From positions 1 to 24,825 of the IMG/VR virus record IMGVR_UViG_3300042197_002316: a stretch of 24,825 nt of DNA; one strand, written 5' to 3'. This document shows, one piece after another, positions 5,557 to 12,288 of the stretch (position 1 is its first letter; each line of letters opens with the position of its first letter). The position numbers were made by a program, and so were the translations under genes. The DNA comes from a virus. Below the pieces are notes generated by a model that did not search any database, was not told the origin of the DNA, and saw only the letters and a list, made by a program, of their open reading frames with translations.

Positions 5557-8287
5557 CTGATTGTGGTTTTTGAGGGTCGTGTTCCGTGAAGGCGGATTGC
5601 CAGATGTCTGGGTTTGCGGCCCAGTCTATTGGAGAGGGTAGCCTATTTTTTCCTATTGAAGCTCGATCCGTCGTGGGATCGAAAGGTTTGAGTCGCAGTC
5701 CTGTGACGATTGCTTTTCCGTTGATGTATTTCGGCGTGATGCCTGGGATTTTTACAACGTTGGTTACGGTTTCTTTAAGGCGGTCAACGAAACGCGGTTT
5801 TGCGCTGTGCTTATATCCGTTTGATTTGCAGTAGTTAACGTACGATGCGTACAGTTCTGAGTAGGCGTTCTTAACGTAGAAGCCTTTTTCAGATTCATCA
5901 ACCGTTGGTCGGAACGCACCGCCACCTAGCACTCCGTAGCTGTTTGGAGCGTACAGTGTGCAGTCAGCCAACCAAGCGCAGATAGGGTTGTTGAACACCA
6001 GCGCATCGAGGTTGGATTCATTTAGATCACTGCAATACTTGACGGGGTTTGCTAATACATCCCGCATCTCTGCAAAATCCATCTGTAGGAGCCACGTGGC
6101 AATGCCCGACAACTCTTCCGCAAACTCGCCTTCAATGTGATCGTTAAACACGCTGATTAGGTTTCGCCTGTTTGAGGGGTTAACAACCTTATCCATAACT
6201 ATCGTTAGCCTTCTTCGCTCCAGACCGCTACTGATATCACTGGAGCTGATGTGTTCGTTACTCGCGATTGACACCAGAAGTTCTGGTTTAAAGTTTATAA
6301 CTTGCGTACCGTACTTACGCTCAGCACGTAGGGTATCGCTGGAGGATGTAAGTTTTTTAAGGGTGTCCAGTCGCTTACTGAACGACGCTTCGTCAGTCAG
6401 CAGCAGGAGTCGTTTGCCGATCAGACTATGACACTCGAATCGATTGGTTTCAATCGTTTCAAGATCGCTTGTATGTGTGCCTGTGTACCCCGCTAGCGCA
6501 ATCAGGATCTGCTGCAGTGTTGACTTACCTGATCCACCTGGACCAATAAGATGCAAAAAGCGTTCACCAGTTGTATATCCAGTAAGGACAGCACGACAAA
6601 AAGCCCGAATAAGTATGACTTTATCTTTACCAACTGCCCATTCGAGCCAGTTCAAAAATTTAGGGCACTTGCTTGAAAGGTCGTAATCAAACTGAAGCTT
6701 GGTTTGAAAGTACAGTTCGCGCTTGTTTCCTGGGTCAAACTGCAGCGTCTTTGCGTCCAGCACACCGTTTTTAAATGGGATAAGACCACGAGAGGCTTGC
6801 CAGATAGATGCCCTACCCCCACGCGCTGAGCGTAACAGCTTCGCTTTCAGGATCTGAAAGACCGAGTTGACTGTGGCCGAGCTGTACTTAGGAAGAACTC
6901 CAGCCTTTACAAATGTATCAAGGGTTTTTACAACGCGCCTTTTAATGTGATGTTCGTCGTTTATAAACCACACGCCTTCGTCTTCATCATATGTGAAGAA
7001 TTCGTCCAGACTAGAATCGAATAAAAAATCGTCTCCATAATTATTTACAATAATATCTGCAATATCGTTTTCACTAAATTGCTTATTATTAGTCTGCAGC
7101 TGTATTAGCTGGCTCGGTGTGTTTGGGGTTTGATTTGGCATTTGATTTTGTATCGACGGTGTATCTAACTCAAACGATGAATCGTCAAAAGTTAAGATTG
7201 AATTTTTTGGTTTTGGTTTGTTGTTTTTAAGTTGTTGCCTGACGCTTTCAGGGCAGACGTTTTCAAAAACTTGTCGGTTGTTTGCTTTTACTTTTTTCCA
7301 AGCTGCTAATTCTTTTTCGTCTGAACTCAAAACAATTGCAGGCTCAAGCGTATCAGCAGATGTAATACTATTTAAAATTCTAGAAAACTTACCATCCAGT
7401 TCGGAGCTGTACTCGTAAATAGCATAGAACACCCGGTTCGCTACGTCAAGGGGTGCCGTGCTTACGGGAACGTTGTTTTGTCGAACCCAGTTCGCCCACC
7501 CGATAATCTCTTTGAAGGCCATAGCCATCGTCGAAGATCTATCATCAACCGCATCGCCGTCGAGGATGCCTTGAACAGATCGACTCAGCAGCTTCGTTAG
7601 CGGAATGCCCTCGGGATCAATGTCGAGTTCCAGCGCTTTCTGCGGGTCACTCAACGAGTCTTCAGATTTTGGAAGCGCTACGAACGCCAAAAAACCTTCA
7701 TCAATTTTGTTTGCGGGTATAAATTTATCTGTTACACATATGATGTCACCCTTATTTTTACATCCATAAAACAAATTTGGAACCTGCGTGGCTCTTATGT
7801 CAGCTCCAGGTATTTGCTGCGCAATTTGCCTTGTAAACCATTGGTAGAACTGTGTATCAATAATCGGTTTTTCTAAACCGAATACCAACCTGAATCGCGG
7901 CCACTCCGTTGTGTGACTCGGCGAATAGTAAGCAAGACTTAAATACTTTTTACAAATTTCTAAATCGTTAATATCCGTTACATTTAATTCCTGCTTTTGT
8001 ATTTTGCTACCGTCGGCATCTTTCCCATCTGCTTGATTATCTACATCGATGATAATTAAACCAGCCTGAATACATCCTGTCTCGTTTTTTGTTCGTTTAC
8101 CGTTAACTAAATGCCACGCGCATAAACCTTCTCCACAAGATACAAAATCTTCAACATCGTAAATAGTTCCCTCCCATGCTTCCCAGTTATCATTAAACGC
8201 CGCGTAGTTACCGCCGGTTTTTAATTTACCTATACGAGGATCAATATATTTTTTTACTTCTTCGTTGTGACTAAAGAAATAGTTCAT
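5549..8287 (-). CDS. primase-polymerase / D5-type SF3 helicase
   Basis: A 912-residue replication protein combining an archaeo-eukaryotic-type primase with a superfamily 3 helicase. N-terminal part: GLIIIDVD supplies the metal-binding Asp81-x-Asp83, and YSPSHTTEWPRFRLVF (122-136) carries the second AEP motif with His125. The middle (about 430-560) resembles the D5_N region of phage/plasmid P4-type primases. Helicase core: Walker A GPGGSGKST near residue 581, Walker B LLLLTDEAS, sensor region VSIASNEHISSSD and arginine-rich ERRRLTIVMDKVV. It would prime and unwind DNA for the family A polymerase encoded at 14577. Its ATG overlaps a stop in an upstream frame (ATGA); see the exonuclease extension. 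Confidence 0.92.
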   Translation of the reverse strand: MNYFFSHNEEVKKYIDPRIGKLKTGGNYAAFNDNWEAWEGTIYDVEDFVSCGEGLCAWHLVNGKRTKNETGCIQAGLIIIDVDNQADGKDADGSKIQKQELNVTDINDLEICKKYLSLAYYSPSHTTEWPRFRLVFGLEKPIIDTQFYQWFTRQIAQQIPGADIRATQVPNLFYGCKNKGDIICVTDKFIPANKIDEGFLAFVALPKSEDSLSDPQKALELDIDPEGIPLTKLLSRSVQGILDGDAVDDRSSTMAMAFKEIIGWANWVRQNNVPVSTAPLDVANRVFYAIYEYSSELDGKFSRILNSITSADTLEPAIVLSSDEKELAAWKKVKANNRQVFENVCPESVRQQLKNNKPKPKNSILTFDDSSFELDTPSIQNQMPNQTPNTPSQLIQLQTNNKQFSENDIADIIVNNYGDDFLFDSSLDEFFTYDEDEGVWFINDEHHIKRRVVKTLDTFVKAGVLPKYSSATVNSVFQILKAKLLRSARGGRASIWQASRGLIPFKNGVLDAKTLQFDPGNKRELYFQTKLQFDYDLSSKCPKFLNWLEWAVGKDKVILIRAFCRAVLTGYTTGERFLHLIGPGGSGKSTLQQILIALAGYTGTHTSDLETIETNRFECHSLIGKRLLLLTDEASFSKRLDTLKKLTSSSDTLRAERKYGTQVINFKPELLVSIASNEHISSSDISSGLERRRLTIVMDKVVNPSNRRNLISVFNDHIEGEFAEELSGIATWLLQMDFAEMRDVLANPVKYCSDLNESNLDALVFNNPICAWLADCTLYAPNSYGVLGGGAFRPTVDESEKGFYVKNAYSELYASYVNYCKSNGYKHSAKPRFVDRLKETVTNVVKIPGITPKYINGKAIVTGLRLKPFDPTTDRASIGKNRLPSPIDWAANPDIWQSAFTEHDPQKPQSDE

Positions 8288-8496
8288 GGCTCACTGTCGT
8301 CTGGCCATTCTGGCACGGGCGGAACCCAGGCGCAGCCTAGGAAAAACTTAAATTCTGGCTTGTTTTTTGTAAGTTCTTCAGGCGTTTTCGTAAAATTGTC
8401 GTAGAACTTGTAACCACATTTCCATGTGTTTTTCGAGCTCTTTTCGACTGAAAGAAAACACCTGCACACTGTATTCAGGCAGCGGCGTGGACACAA
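8284..8496 (-). CDS. open frame after the exonuclease stop: extension or overlapping ORF
   Basis: A frame shifted +1 relative to the exonuclease stays open from 8496 past the exonuclease stop (8380-8378) and ends with TGA at 8286-8284, in a perfect ATGA overlap with the primase-helicase start. The unique part encodes 31 residues (EELTKNKPEFKFFLGCAWVPP... ending WPDDSEP), protein-like in composition. The only starts in this frame (ATG 8496, GTG 8469) lie deep within the exonuclease. Three explanations fit: a +1 frameshift in or near GCC TGA that extends the exonuclease, a single-base sequencing error, or a separate overlapping gene. The coupling to the next gene argues that the frame is translated; the mechanism is undecided. 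Confidence 0.45.
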   Translation of the reverse strand: MCPRRCLNTVCRCFLSVEKSSKNTWKCGYKFYDNFTKTPEELTKNKPEFKFFLGCAWVPPVPEWPDDSEP

Positions 8497-9172
8497 TAAT
8501 CCTTGTTTTGTCTACGTGAACGTCAAGACATTTCTCTGCCGCTAAAGAGTATGCCGCCATCTGCAGCATTGTTTTCTTTGCTTTAAATACACCAGAGATT
8601 AAAGCCTTCCGTACGTTCTCAGGAATACCTGAATTCGCTTTGGGAAATTTTAAAGAATACGGTGACGTGCTTGTTTTAAAGTCCGCTAAAACTATTTCGT
8701 TGTTTTCATCTTTATAAATTAAATCTGGACACCCTGCATAACCCTGTTCTGTTTTATCGTCGTAGTAGTGTAGGCGCCCGACACCATCATCACCTACATA
8801 CTTGTGCCATTGCGGTTGATTGAACGGCGATTCGCTCCACAGAACTTTGCCGTTCTTGAGGAGATCGTCGAGAGTTTCGGGTACGTCTTTCCAATACGGT
8901 AAATAGTCTGAAGGCGGTTCGACTCGCAAACCGCGAATGTGATTTTCAGTAGCTGAGTGAATCCAAGTCCCCCTGCTTGCTGCTTTTTCCAAAGCACCGG
9001 GGTTCGAAAGGTTCCACGCGGCAAGTTTTTTACGTGTTTCTTCAGTCTGCGTAGACGACAGAATAGTAGTCACCGAAGGCAACGGTTTAGGAACACCGTT
9101 GCAGTTGTAATAACGTTTGCCGTCAATACTTAAGCGGGTTTGGGACACTGGAGTTGTGTCATTTACCCGCAT
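8378..9172 (-). CDS. PD-(D/E)XK exonuclease, RecB/Cas4-like
   Basis: A 264-residue nuclease of the PD-(D/E)XK superfamily, the type phages use as a recombination exonuclease or for host DNA breakdown. Motifs in order: PSVTTILS near residue 32; RGTWIH (67-72, metal-binding His72); CPDLIY with Asp150; IVLADFKTS with Asp164-x-Lys166; and QMAAYSLA, the Q-x3-Y motif of the RecB/Cas4 branch (Gln204, Tyr208). There is no Cas4-type set of four Fe-S cysteines. It precedes the primase-helicase in the leftward operon. It ends 93 bases before the next start, unlike its neighbours, which fits the possible C-terminal extension in another frame. Confidence 0.88.
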   Translation of the reverse strand: MRVNDTTPVSQTRLSIDGKRYYNCNGVPKPLPSVTTILSSTQTEETRKKLAAWNLSNPGALEKAASRGTWIHSATENHIRGLRVEPPSDYLPYWKDVPETLDDLLKNGKVLWSESPFNQPQWHKYVGDDGVGRLHYYDDKTEQGYAGCPDLIYKDENNEIVLADFKTSTSPYSLKFPKANSGIPENVRKALISGVFKAKKTMLQMAAYSLAAEKCLDVHVDKTRIIVSTPLPEYSVQVFSFSRKELEKHMEMWLQVLRQFYENA

Positions 9173-9183
9173 ATTACATTACT

Positions 9184-9204
9184 TTTTTAAGAATAACTTA
9201 AAAA
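9184..9204. other. AT-rich inverted repeat at gene junction
   Basis: TTTTTAAG (9184-9191) and CTTAAAAA (9197-9204) form a perfect 8-bp stem with a 5-nt loop. It overlaps the stop codon of the acidic-tail gene and lies just upstream of the exonuclease start (9172). It has no following T-run in the leftward direction, so an mRNA stability or weak attenuation element is more likely than a terminator. Confidence 0.35.
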
Positions 9205-9575
9205 GACAACGAGTAATTTACTGTACCGCTGTCATCATCGTCATCATCTTCGTCGTCTTCACAATCCTCTTCATCGTCTTCCTCCTCTTCGTCTTCATCG
9301 GAGTCTAGGTAAAACTCAGATACCTGATATTGAAAATCTTTTTGATTGCTGTTCAGTTCTTGGGAGAGGCAAAGGCTTGCGCAAAAACTTTCCCTAACAA
9401 TGTCTGCGCACTCTTCGGGAGTCCTGATTTCTCCGTCTGGGCTGATGCACTCTTCAAGGAGCTGGTTAGAAAGCAGTAAGGCAGCGATTTTATCAAGCTT
9501 GGCATTGGTGGCTGCCAGTTGTTCCACGATTTGCTTTTGGAACTCTTCGAGTCGCCGAACATTGGGTGAAGTCAT
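9198..9575 (-). CDS. helical protein with long acidic C-terminal tail
   Basis: A 125-residue protein of unknown family starting at ATG 9575-9573, in an ATGA overlap with the upstream stop (a longer frame begins at 9614 inside the upstream gene). The N-terminal third is a coiled-coil-like helix (RRLEEFQKQIVEQLAATNAK). The C terminus has an almost unbroken run of Asp/Glu from about residue 91 to 116, then ends in GTVNYSLSF. An acidic tail ending in Phe resembles the C-terminal tips of ssDNA-binding proteins such as T7 gp2.5 or SSB, and acidic runs also occur in DNA-mimic proteins. The position between a methyltransferase-like protein and a nuclease fits a DNA-transaction role. Function is inferred only. 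Confidence 0.75.
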   Translation of the reverse strand: MTSPNVRRLEEFQKQIVEQLAATNAKLDKIAALLLSNQLLEECISPDGEIRTPEECADIVRESFCASLCLSQELNSNQKDFQYQVSEFYLDSDEDEEEEDDEEDCEDDEDDDDDDSGTVNYSLSF

Positions 9576-10117
9576 AAATCTGGGAGAGAGGGAAGAGGAT
9601 CGACTTGATCCCAATTGATTCCGTAGGTTATTTGGGTTCCATCATGCCAGCGTTCTGGCTTCTGGAACACAAACCAACAAGCGGTTACGGAGTCTCGGCT
9701 GGAGCCGATGGCCCTAAATTTAGGCCGTGGGGACAGAACGATCATATTTGAAAGCTTATTTTTTAGTAAGAAGTCTCTCCGCTTGGCCGCCGGTTCAATG
9801 AAGGACAGTCTATCCAACACGGCAATCCCGCATTTAGCTATTTCTAATCCGTACTCAAGTATGTAATCGTTTTCTGGGTCCGAACCCAGCGTTGACGCCA
9901 CCACCCAGTCATGACCTTTGTCTCGCTCTCCCACCCACCAAATAGGGTTGGTTAAATTTTGTTTATCTGTGTTTGTCGTTACTTGATAATTGTGCCCTTT
10001 TAATTGATCCGAGAGTACATTTAATGGGTCGTATGGGACAAATATTTTTCCCTGCAGATAGGAATGTTTTATTAAGGTGTGGGTTACACCCTTTGGGATG
10101 CTGTAAAACGTAGACAT
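9572..10117 (-). CDS. methyltransferase-fold protein, catalytic motifs apparently lost
   Basis: A 181-residue protein whose layout follows small phage Rossmann-fold DNA methyltransferase-like proteins: strand 1 with KIFVPYDPLNVLSDQL (23-38), an interval, then DWVVASTL (70-77) where active enzymes carry D-x-V-x-NPPY, followed by ILEYGLEIAKCGIAVLDRLSFIEPAAKR (the amal-LL-R-FLE-R helix/strand unit), SPRPKF and TACWFVFQKP. The SAM-binding acidic/glycine motif I and the NPPY/F motif are not recognisable, so it is probably catalytically inactive, perhaps a DNA-binding or structural descendant. First gene of the leftward replication block after the nblA divergence, coupled by ATGA to the acidic-tail gene. 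The fold call is by eye. Confidence 0.6.
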   Translation of the reverse strand: MSTFYSIPKGVTHTLIKHSYLQGKIFVPYDPLNVLSDQLKGHNYQVTTNTDKQNLTNPIWWVGERDKGHDWVVASTLGSDPENDYILEYGLEIAKCGIAVLDRLSFIEPAAKRRDFLLKNKLSNMIVLSPRPKFRAIGSSRDSVTACWFVFQKPERWHDGTQITYGINWDQVDPLPSLPDL

Positions 10118-10124
10118 CTGCAGT

Positions 10125-10188
10125 GATCTTAAAACCAGTCCAGCTTAGCCGCTTTTGGCTCGTTTAGTTCACGATCTTAACACCAGTC
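10125..10188. promoter_or_regulatory. paired 16-bp direct repeats in divergent intergenic region
   Basis: GATCTTAAAACCAGTC (10125-10140) and GATCTTAACACCAGTC (10173-10188) differ at one base and are spaced 48 bp apart. They lie between the leftward methyltransferase-like gene and the rightward nblA-like gene. On the minus strand each contains TAAGAT, the same -10 hexamer seen in the promoter at 22257-22285, and the second copy reads TGTTAAGAT, an extended -10. They may be tandem leftward promoters or operators shared by both genes. A small inverted repeat, AGCC/GGCT, lies between them (10147-10160). Confidence 0.5.
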
Positions 10189-10206
10189 ACACAAAGGATT
10201 TAGAGT

Positions 10207-10452
10207 ATGCTGAACCTCCAATGGCAGACACAGGAACAAGAATTTTTACATCAGCGAGTGATGATGGATGCACGAAAGCTCAGCAAGGAAGATCTGTTAA
10301 AAATCTTTGAGGACACACATAAGCAATACCTGTTGCGTAGCCATTTGTTTGCTCGATTAGCCGCGTGGTGCGCAGGAAATAAGATTATTCTTCCGAGCTT
10401 TGAGGAGTTATTAAAACCCAAAGAGGTAAATCATCCTGAAGAAAATAAGTAA
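10207..10452 (+). CDS. nblA: NblA-like phycobilisome degradation protein
   Basis: An 81-residue protein resembling NblA, the small helical adaptor that binds phycobilisome subunits and delivers them to Clp protease. Matching features: a TQEQEF start of helix one, the RKLSKEDLLKIF turn-helix (family: MSREQAQELL-like), and the long helix THKQYLLRSHLFARLAAW (family: LHRQLLLRDNLY-like). The C-terminal LPSFEELLKPKE extension is longer than in typical NblA of about 60 residues. An AAAGGA ribosome site lies 8 bases before the ATG. It is the only confident rightward gene in the replication block, so it has its own promoter. Cyanophage nblA genes are known (Microcystis phage Ma-LMM01). Identification is by pattern, so moderately sure. 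Confidence 0.62.
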   Translation: MLNLQWQTQEQEFLHQRVMMDARKLSKEDLLKIFEDTHKQYLLRSHLFARLAAWCAGNKIILPSFEELLKPKEVNHPEENK

Positions 10453-10780
10453 ACCCCAAACGTTCTATATATTTAGAAATTGCTTCACGCTTTTTAGATG
10501 TCGGTATAGACACAAATGCTGAGCCTGCTGGAAATTTTATATGTGTATCTTTAAACATCCGATAGAGGGCAGCTAAGCCACGCTGATTCCGCCCCGTGGG
10601 GATCTGATTTGCTTTTCTGGCACGTTTATTTTTTCTCTTTTTGTACCAGTCGGATTGTGCTCGGCGAGACTTGTTGATATTTATTCCCACGTGCCAAAGA
10701 TTTTCTCCGATCCGTTCGTAAAATAACGCGACCCATAGGTTTCCAACACGTTGTCTGATTGTAATAATTTTTTTGTGCAT
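10385..10780 (-). CDS. basic hypothetical protein
   Basis: A 131-residue basic protein with a lysine/arginine cluster in its middle (WYKKRKNKRARKANQ). The C-terminal part (SKKREAISKYIERLGF) has a faint resemblance to the end of GNAT acetyltransferases, but no acetyl-CoA loop is visible, so no function is assigned. Its 3' end overlaps the convergent nblA-like gene by 68 bases. Its ATG follows directly after the T-run of a strong terminator (10781-10804) with no ribosome site, so expression must depend on read-through or an unusual start. Confidence 0.6.
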   Translation of the reverse strand: MHKKIITIRQRVGNLWVALFYERIGENLWHVGININKSRRAQSDWYKKRKNKRARKANQIPTGRNQRGLAALYRMFKDTHIKFPAGSAFVSIPTSKKREAISKYIERLGFTYFLQDDLPLWVLITPQSSEE

Positions 10781-10804
10781 AAAAAAGCGGGGTTCGCACC
10801 CCGC
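10781..10804 (-). terminator. strong intrinsic terminator
   Basis: Read leftward: stem GCGGGGT, tetraloop GCGA (GNRA type), stem ACCCCGC, then six T residues. It is a textbook Rho-independent terminator 23 bases after the possible ssDNA-binding gene (10827-11627). The T-run is followed immediately by the ATG of the next leftward gene (10780). Confidence 0.9.
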
Positions 10805-10826
10805 AGTTTAACGCTATCTCAAAGGA

Positions 10827-11627
10827 TTAAAAGTCAATCCCTAAGGCTTTTGCTTGCTCCTCAGTAAGTTCGACAGCTTTTTTAGAAGCTGCTTGTTCTT
10901 GTTTGGGAGCGGCAGCCGGAGGCAGAGCTTTTTCCTCGTTGGCTGAGGCAAGTTGCCTTTCACCACTAGAAGGATGGGACTCTGCAAATGCCGCTTTGAT
11001 TGCGGTGTGATCCGCACCTAAAGGAAGTTCGACCAAGGTGGACCCAGGTATATGGGACTTAAGAGCAGCAGCGATCATGTTTCCGCCATCTGCGTTAAGC
11101 CATGTGTTTACGTCTTCGATCAGCGCCTTCTCTTTGTCGTCAGCAGGCGGACGATCAGAGAATTCAAGAGCGTTGAAATTAATCTTGGCTCCGTCAGCTC
11201 CGGTCATTGGATCCTTCTCGTTAAACGAGCGAGTCACAAACTTCGAAGATGTAACAACAGACGCACAGTTAATGCGGTTGTTATAAAGGGTTTGGAAATA
11301 AGAGATAAAGTTCTTCTGACTCGATTTGCCAGAAATCATCGAAGTCGTTACACACCGAGGTGGAAGCAACCTGTGGCTAGGAGATACACCGATGTAAGCA
11401 ATACGGATAAATTCTTCCTGATTCCTCATTCCGAGATTACCGAAATAAGGAGTAAAGCCAATCAAGATAAACTCAATCGGTATACCGTTGTCGTTCTTAT
11501 CTACGATTGCTGAGTCAGGGTCAACATCGGATTTCCAACGACGAGCTTGAAGATCAATACGAAGAGTGTGCGGAGGAAGATTACAGAGAATTTCGTCTTC
11601 CGAAAAATTACCAGCGATAAATACCAT
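10827..11627 (-). CDS. possible ssDNA-binding/recombination accessory protein
   Basis: A 266-residue protein not securely recognised. The first 150 residues are beta-rich with conserved-looking stretches (IPIEFILIGFTPYFGNLG, EFIRIAYIGVSPSHRLLPPR). Residues 205-255 are an Ala/Pro/Gln/Glu-rich flexible linker, and the protein ends in the tip ALGIDF. Folded N-terminal half, disordered linker and short acidic-hydrophobic C-terminal tip is the architecture of ssDNA-binding proteins, and the next gene upstream encodes an OB-fold SSB with a similar end (GSIDFSL). An ssDNA-binding or annealing role is therefore suggested, not shown. It is followed by a strong terminator and starts 16 bases after the SSB stop. 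Confidence 0.6.
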   Translation of the reverse strand: MVFIAGNFSEDEILCNLPPHTLRIDLQARRWKSDVDPDSAIVDKNDNGIPIEFILIGFTPYFGNLGMRNQEEFIRIAYIGVSPSHRLLPPRCVTTSMISGKSSQKNFISYFQTLYNNRINCASVVTSSKFVTRSFNEKDPMTGADGAKINFNALEFSDRPPADDKEKALIEDVNTWLNADGGNMIAAALKSHIPGSTLVELPLGADHTAIKAAFAESHPSSGERQLASANEEKALPPAAAPKQEQAASKKAVELTEEQAKALGIDF

Positions 11628-11643
11628 GGTTAGTTAGTCCGAA

Positions 11644-12288
11644 TCAGAGGGAGAAATCGATAGAACCGAGAGCAGCAGCAGCTACTGTTCCTTTTTCTGG
11701 ATCAGCAGCTTTTTTAGGAGTTGTTTTAGAAGATTTAGGAAGGTACATAATTTTATCAACGTTATAGTTTAAATACAACTTCTCGTCTTTCTCGCTTGTT
11801 GAAACTTTACCAACGGCAATTGTCGGTGTTCCGGGGGCGAGTTCTGAAAGTTGTTTTGAAAGCTCAGCCCAGGCTGTGACTTTTGCCCACGAGGTTTCGC
11901 CGTTGTCATTTGGCCATGCCAGCGAGCGGTTTGTCACCGTCGTGTCATTAAGCTCAACTTCATCGGCTTTGGGTCCAAGTCCCCCGGTGATCATGAAAAG
12001 ATTGACGGCCAGCAGATCGTCAAAGTTTTCGTTTGTCACAACCAAAATCGGTTGCATTTGGAGAACACCATCGATGGTTGGCCGCGTGGGACCAATAGCC
12101 AGGACTGTTTGATTTTCTTTAAGTTCTTTAATAAGTTTGCCTACGTAATGAGTTTTTTGTTGAAGTAATTGAACTTTTGTAGGAACTCGTTTATCGCTTG
12201 CTGGTAGTGATTCAGCAAGGACATTTAAGATTCCTTCATTCTCATCAGCCTCTGCTGTGATTCGCAGACCCAGAAGAAAGACGTTCAT
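11644..12288 (-). CDS. ssb: single-stranded DNA-binding protein, OB fold
   Basis: A 214-residue SSB-like protein. N terminus MNVFLLGLRI corresponds to the first OB strand. Later segments fit the SSB core: the W-A-K-V-T-A-W-A-E-L-S-K-Q-L strand/helix (family: WGxxAE), GTPTIAVGKVSTSE (family: GDRVxVxGRL) and LYLNYNVDKIMYLP (final strand). A Lys/Ala-rich linker and the tip GSIDFSL follow, comparable to the SSB partner-binding tail though less acidic. It is about 40 residues longer than typical bacterial SSB, with a longer central insertion. It would coat ssDNA at the phage fork alongside the primase-helicase and family A polymerase. The start overlaps the upstream gene by 44 bases. Confidence 0.75.
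   Translation of the reverse strand: MNVFLLGLRITAEADENEGILNVLAESLPASDKRVPTKVQLLQQKTHYVGKLIKELKENQTVLAIGPTRPTIDGVLQMQPILVVTNENFDDLLAVNLFMITGGLGPKADEVELNDTTVTNRSLAWPNDNGETSWAKVTAWAELSKQLSELAPGTPTIAVGKVSTSEKDEKLYLNYNVDKIMYLPKSSKTTPKKAADPEKGTVAAAALGSIDFSL

Noticed and set aside
9237-9303. Trinucleotide-like low-complexity repeat (GAT/GAA/GAC-type codons)
   Set aside because: It is simply the coding sequence of the Asp/Glu-rich tail and has no exact repeat unit.
10787-10804. tRNA T-arm-like sequence GGGGTTCGCACCCC
   Set aside because: No acceptor, D-arm or anticodon arm around it. The hairpin with a T-run reads as an intrinsic terminator on the minus strand.
11052-11513. Rightward 153-codon open frame inside the possible ssDNA-binding gene
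   Set aside because: Lies wholly within a longer leftward gene that fits the operon. Its translation (Val/Arg/Lys-rich, no domain) looks like an antisense shadow.
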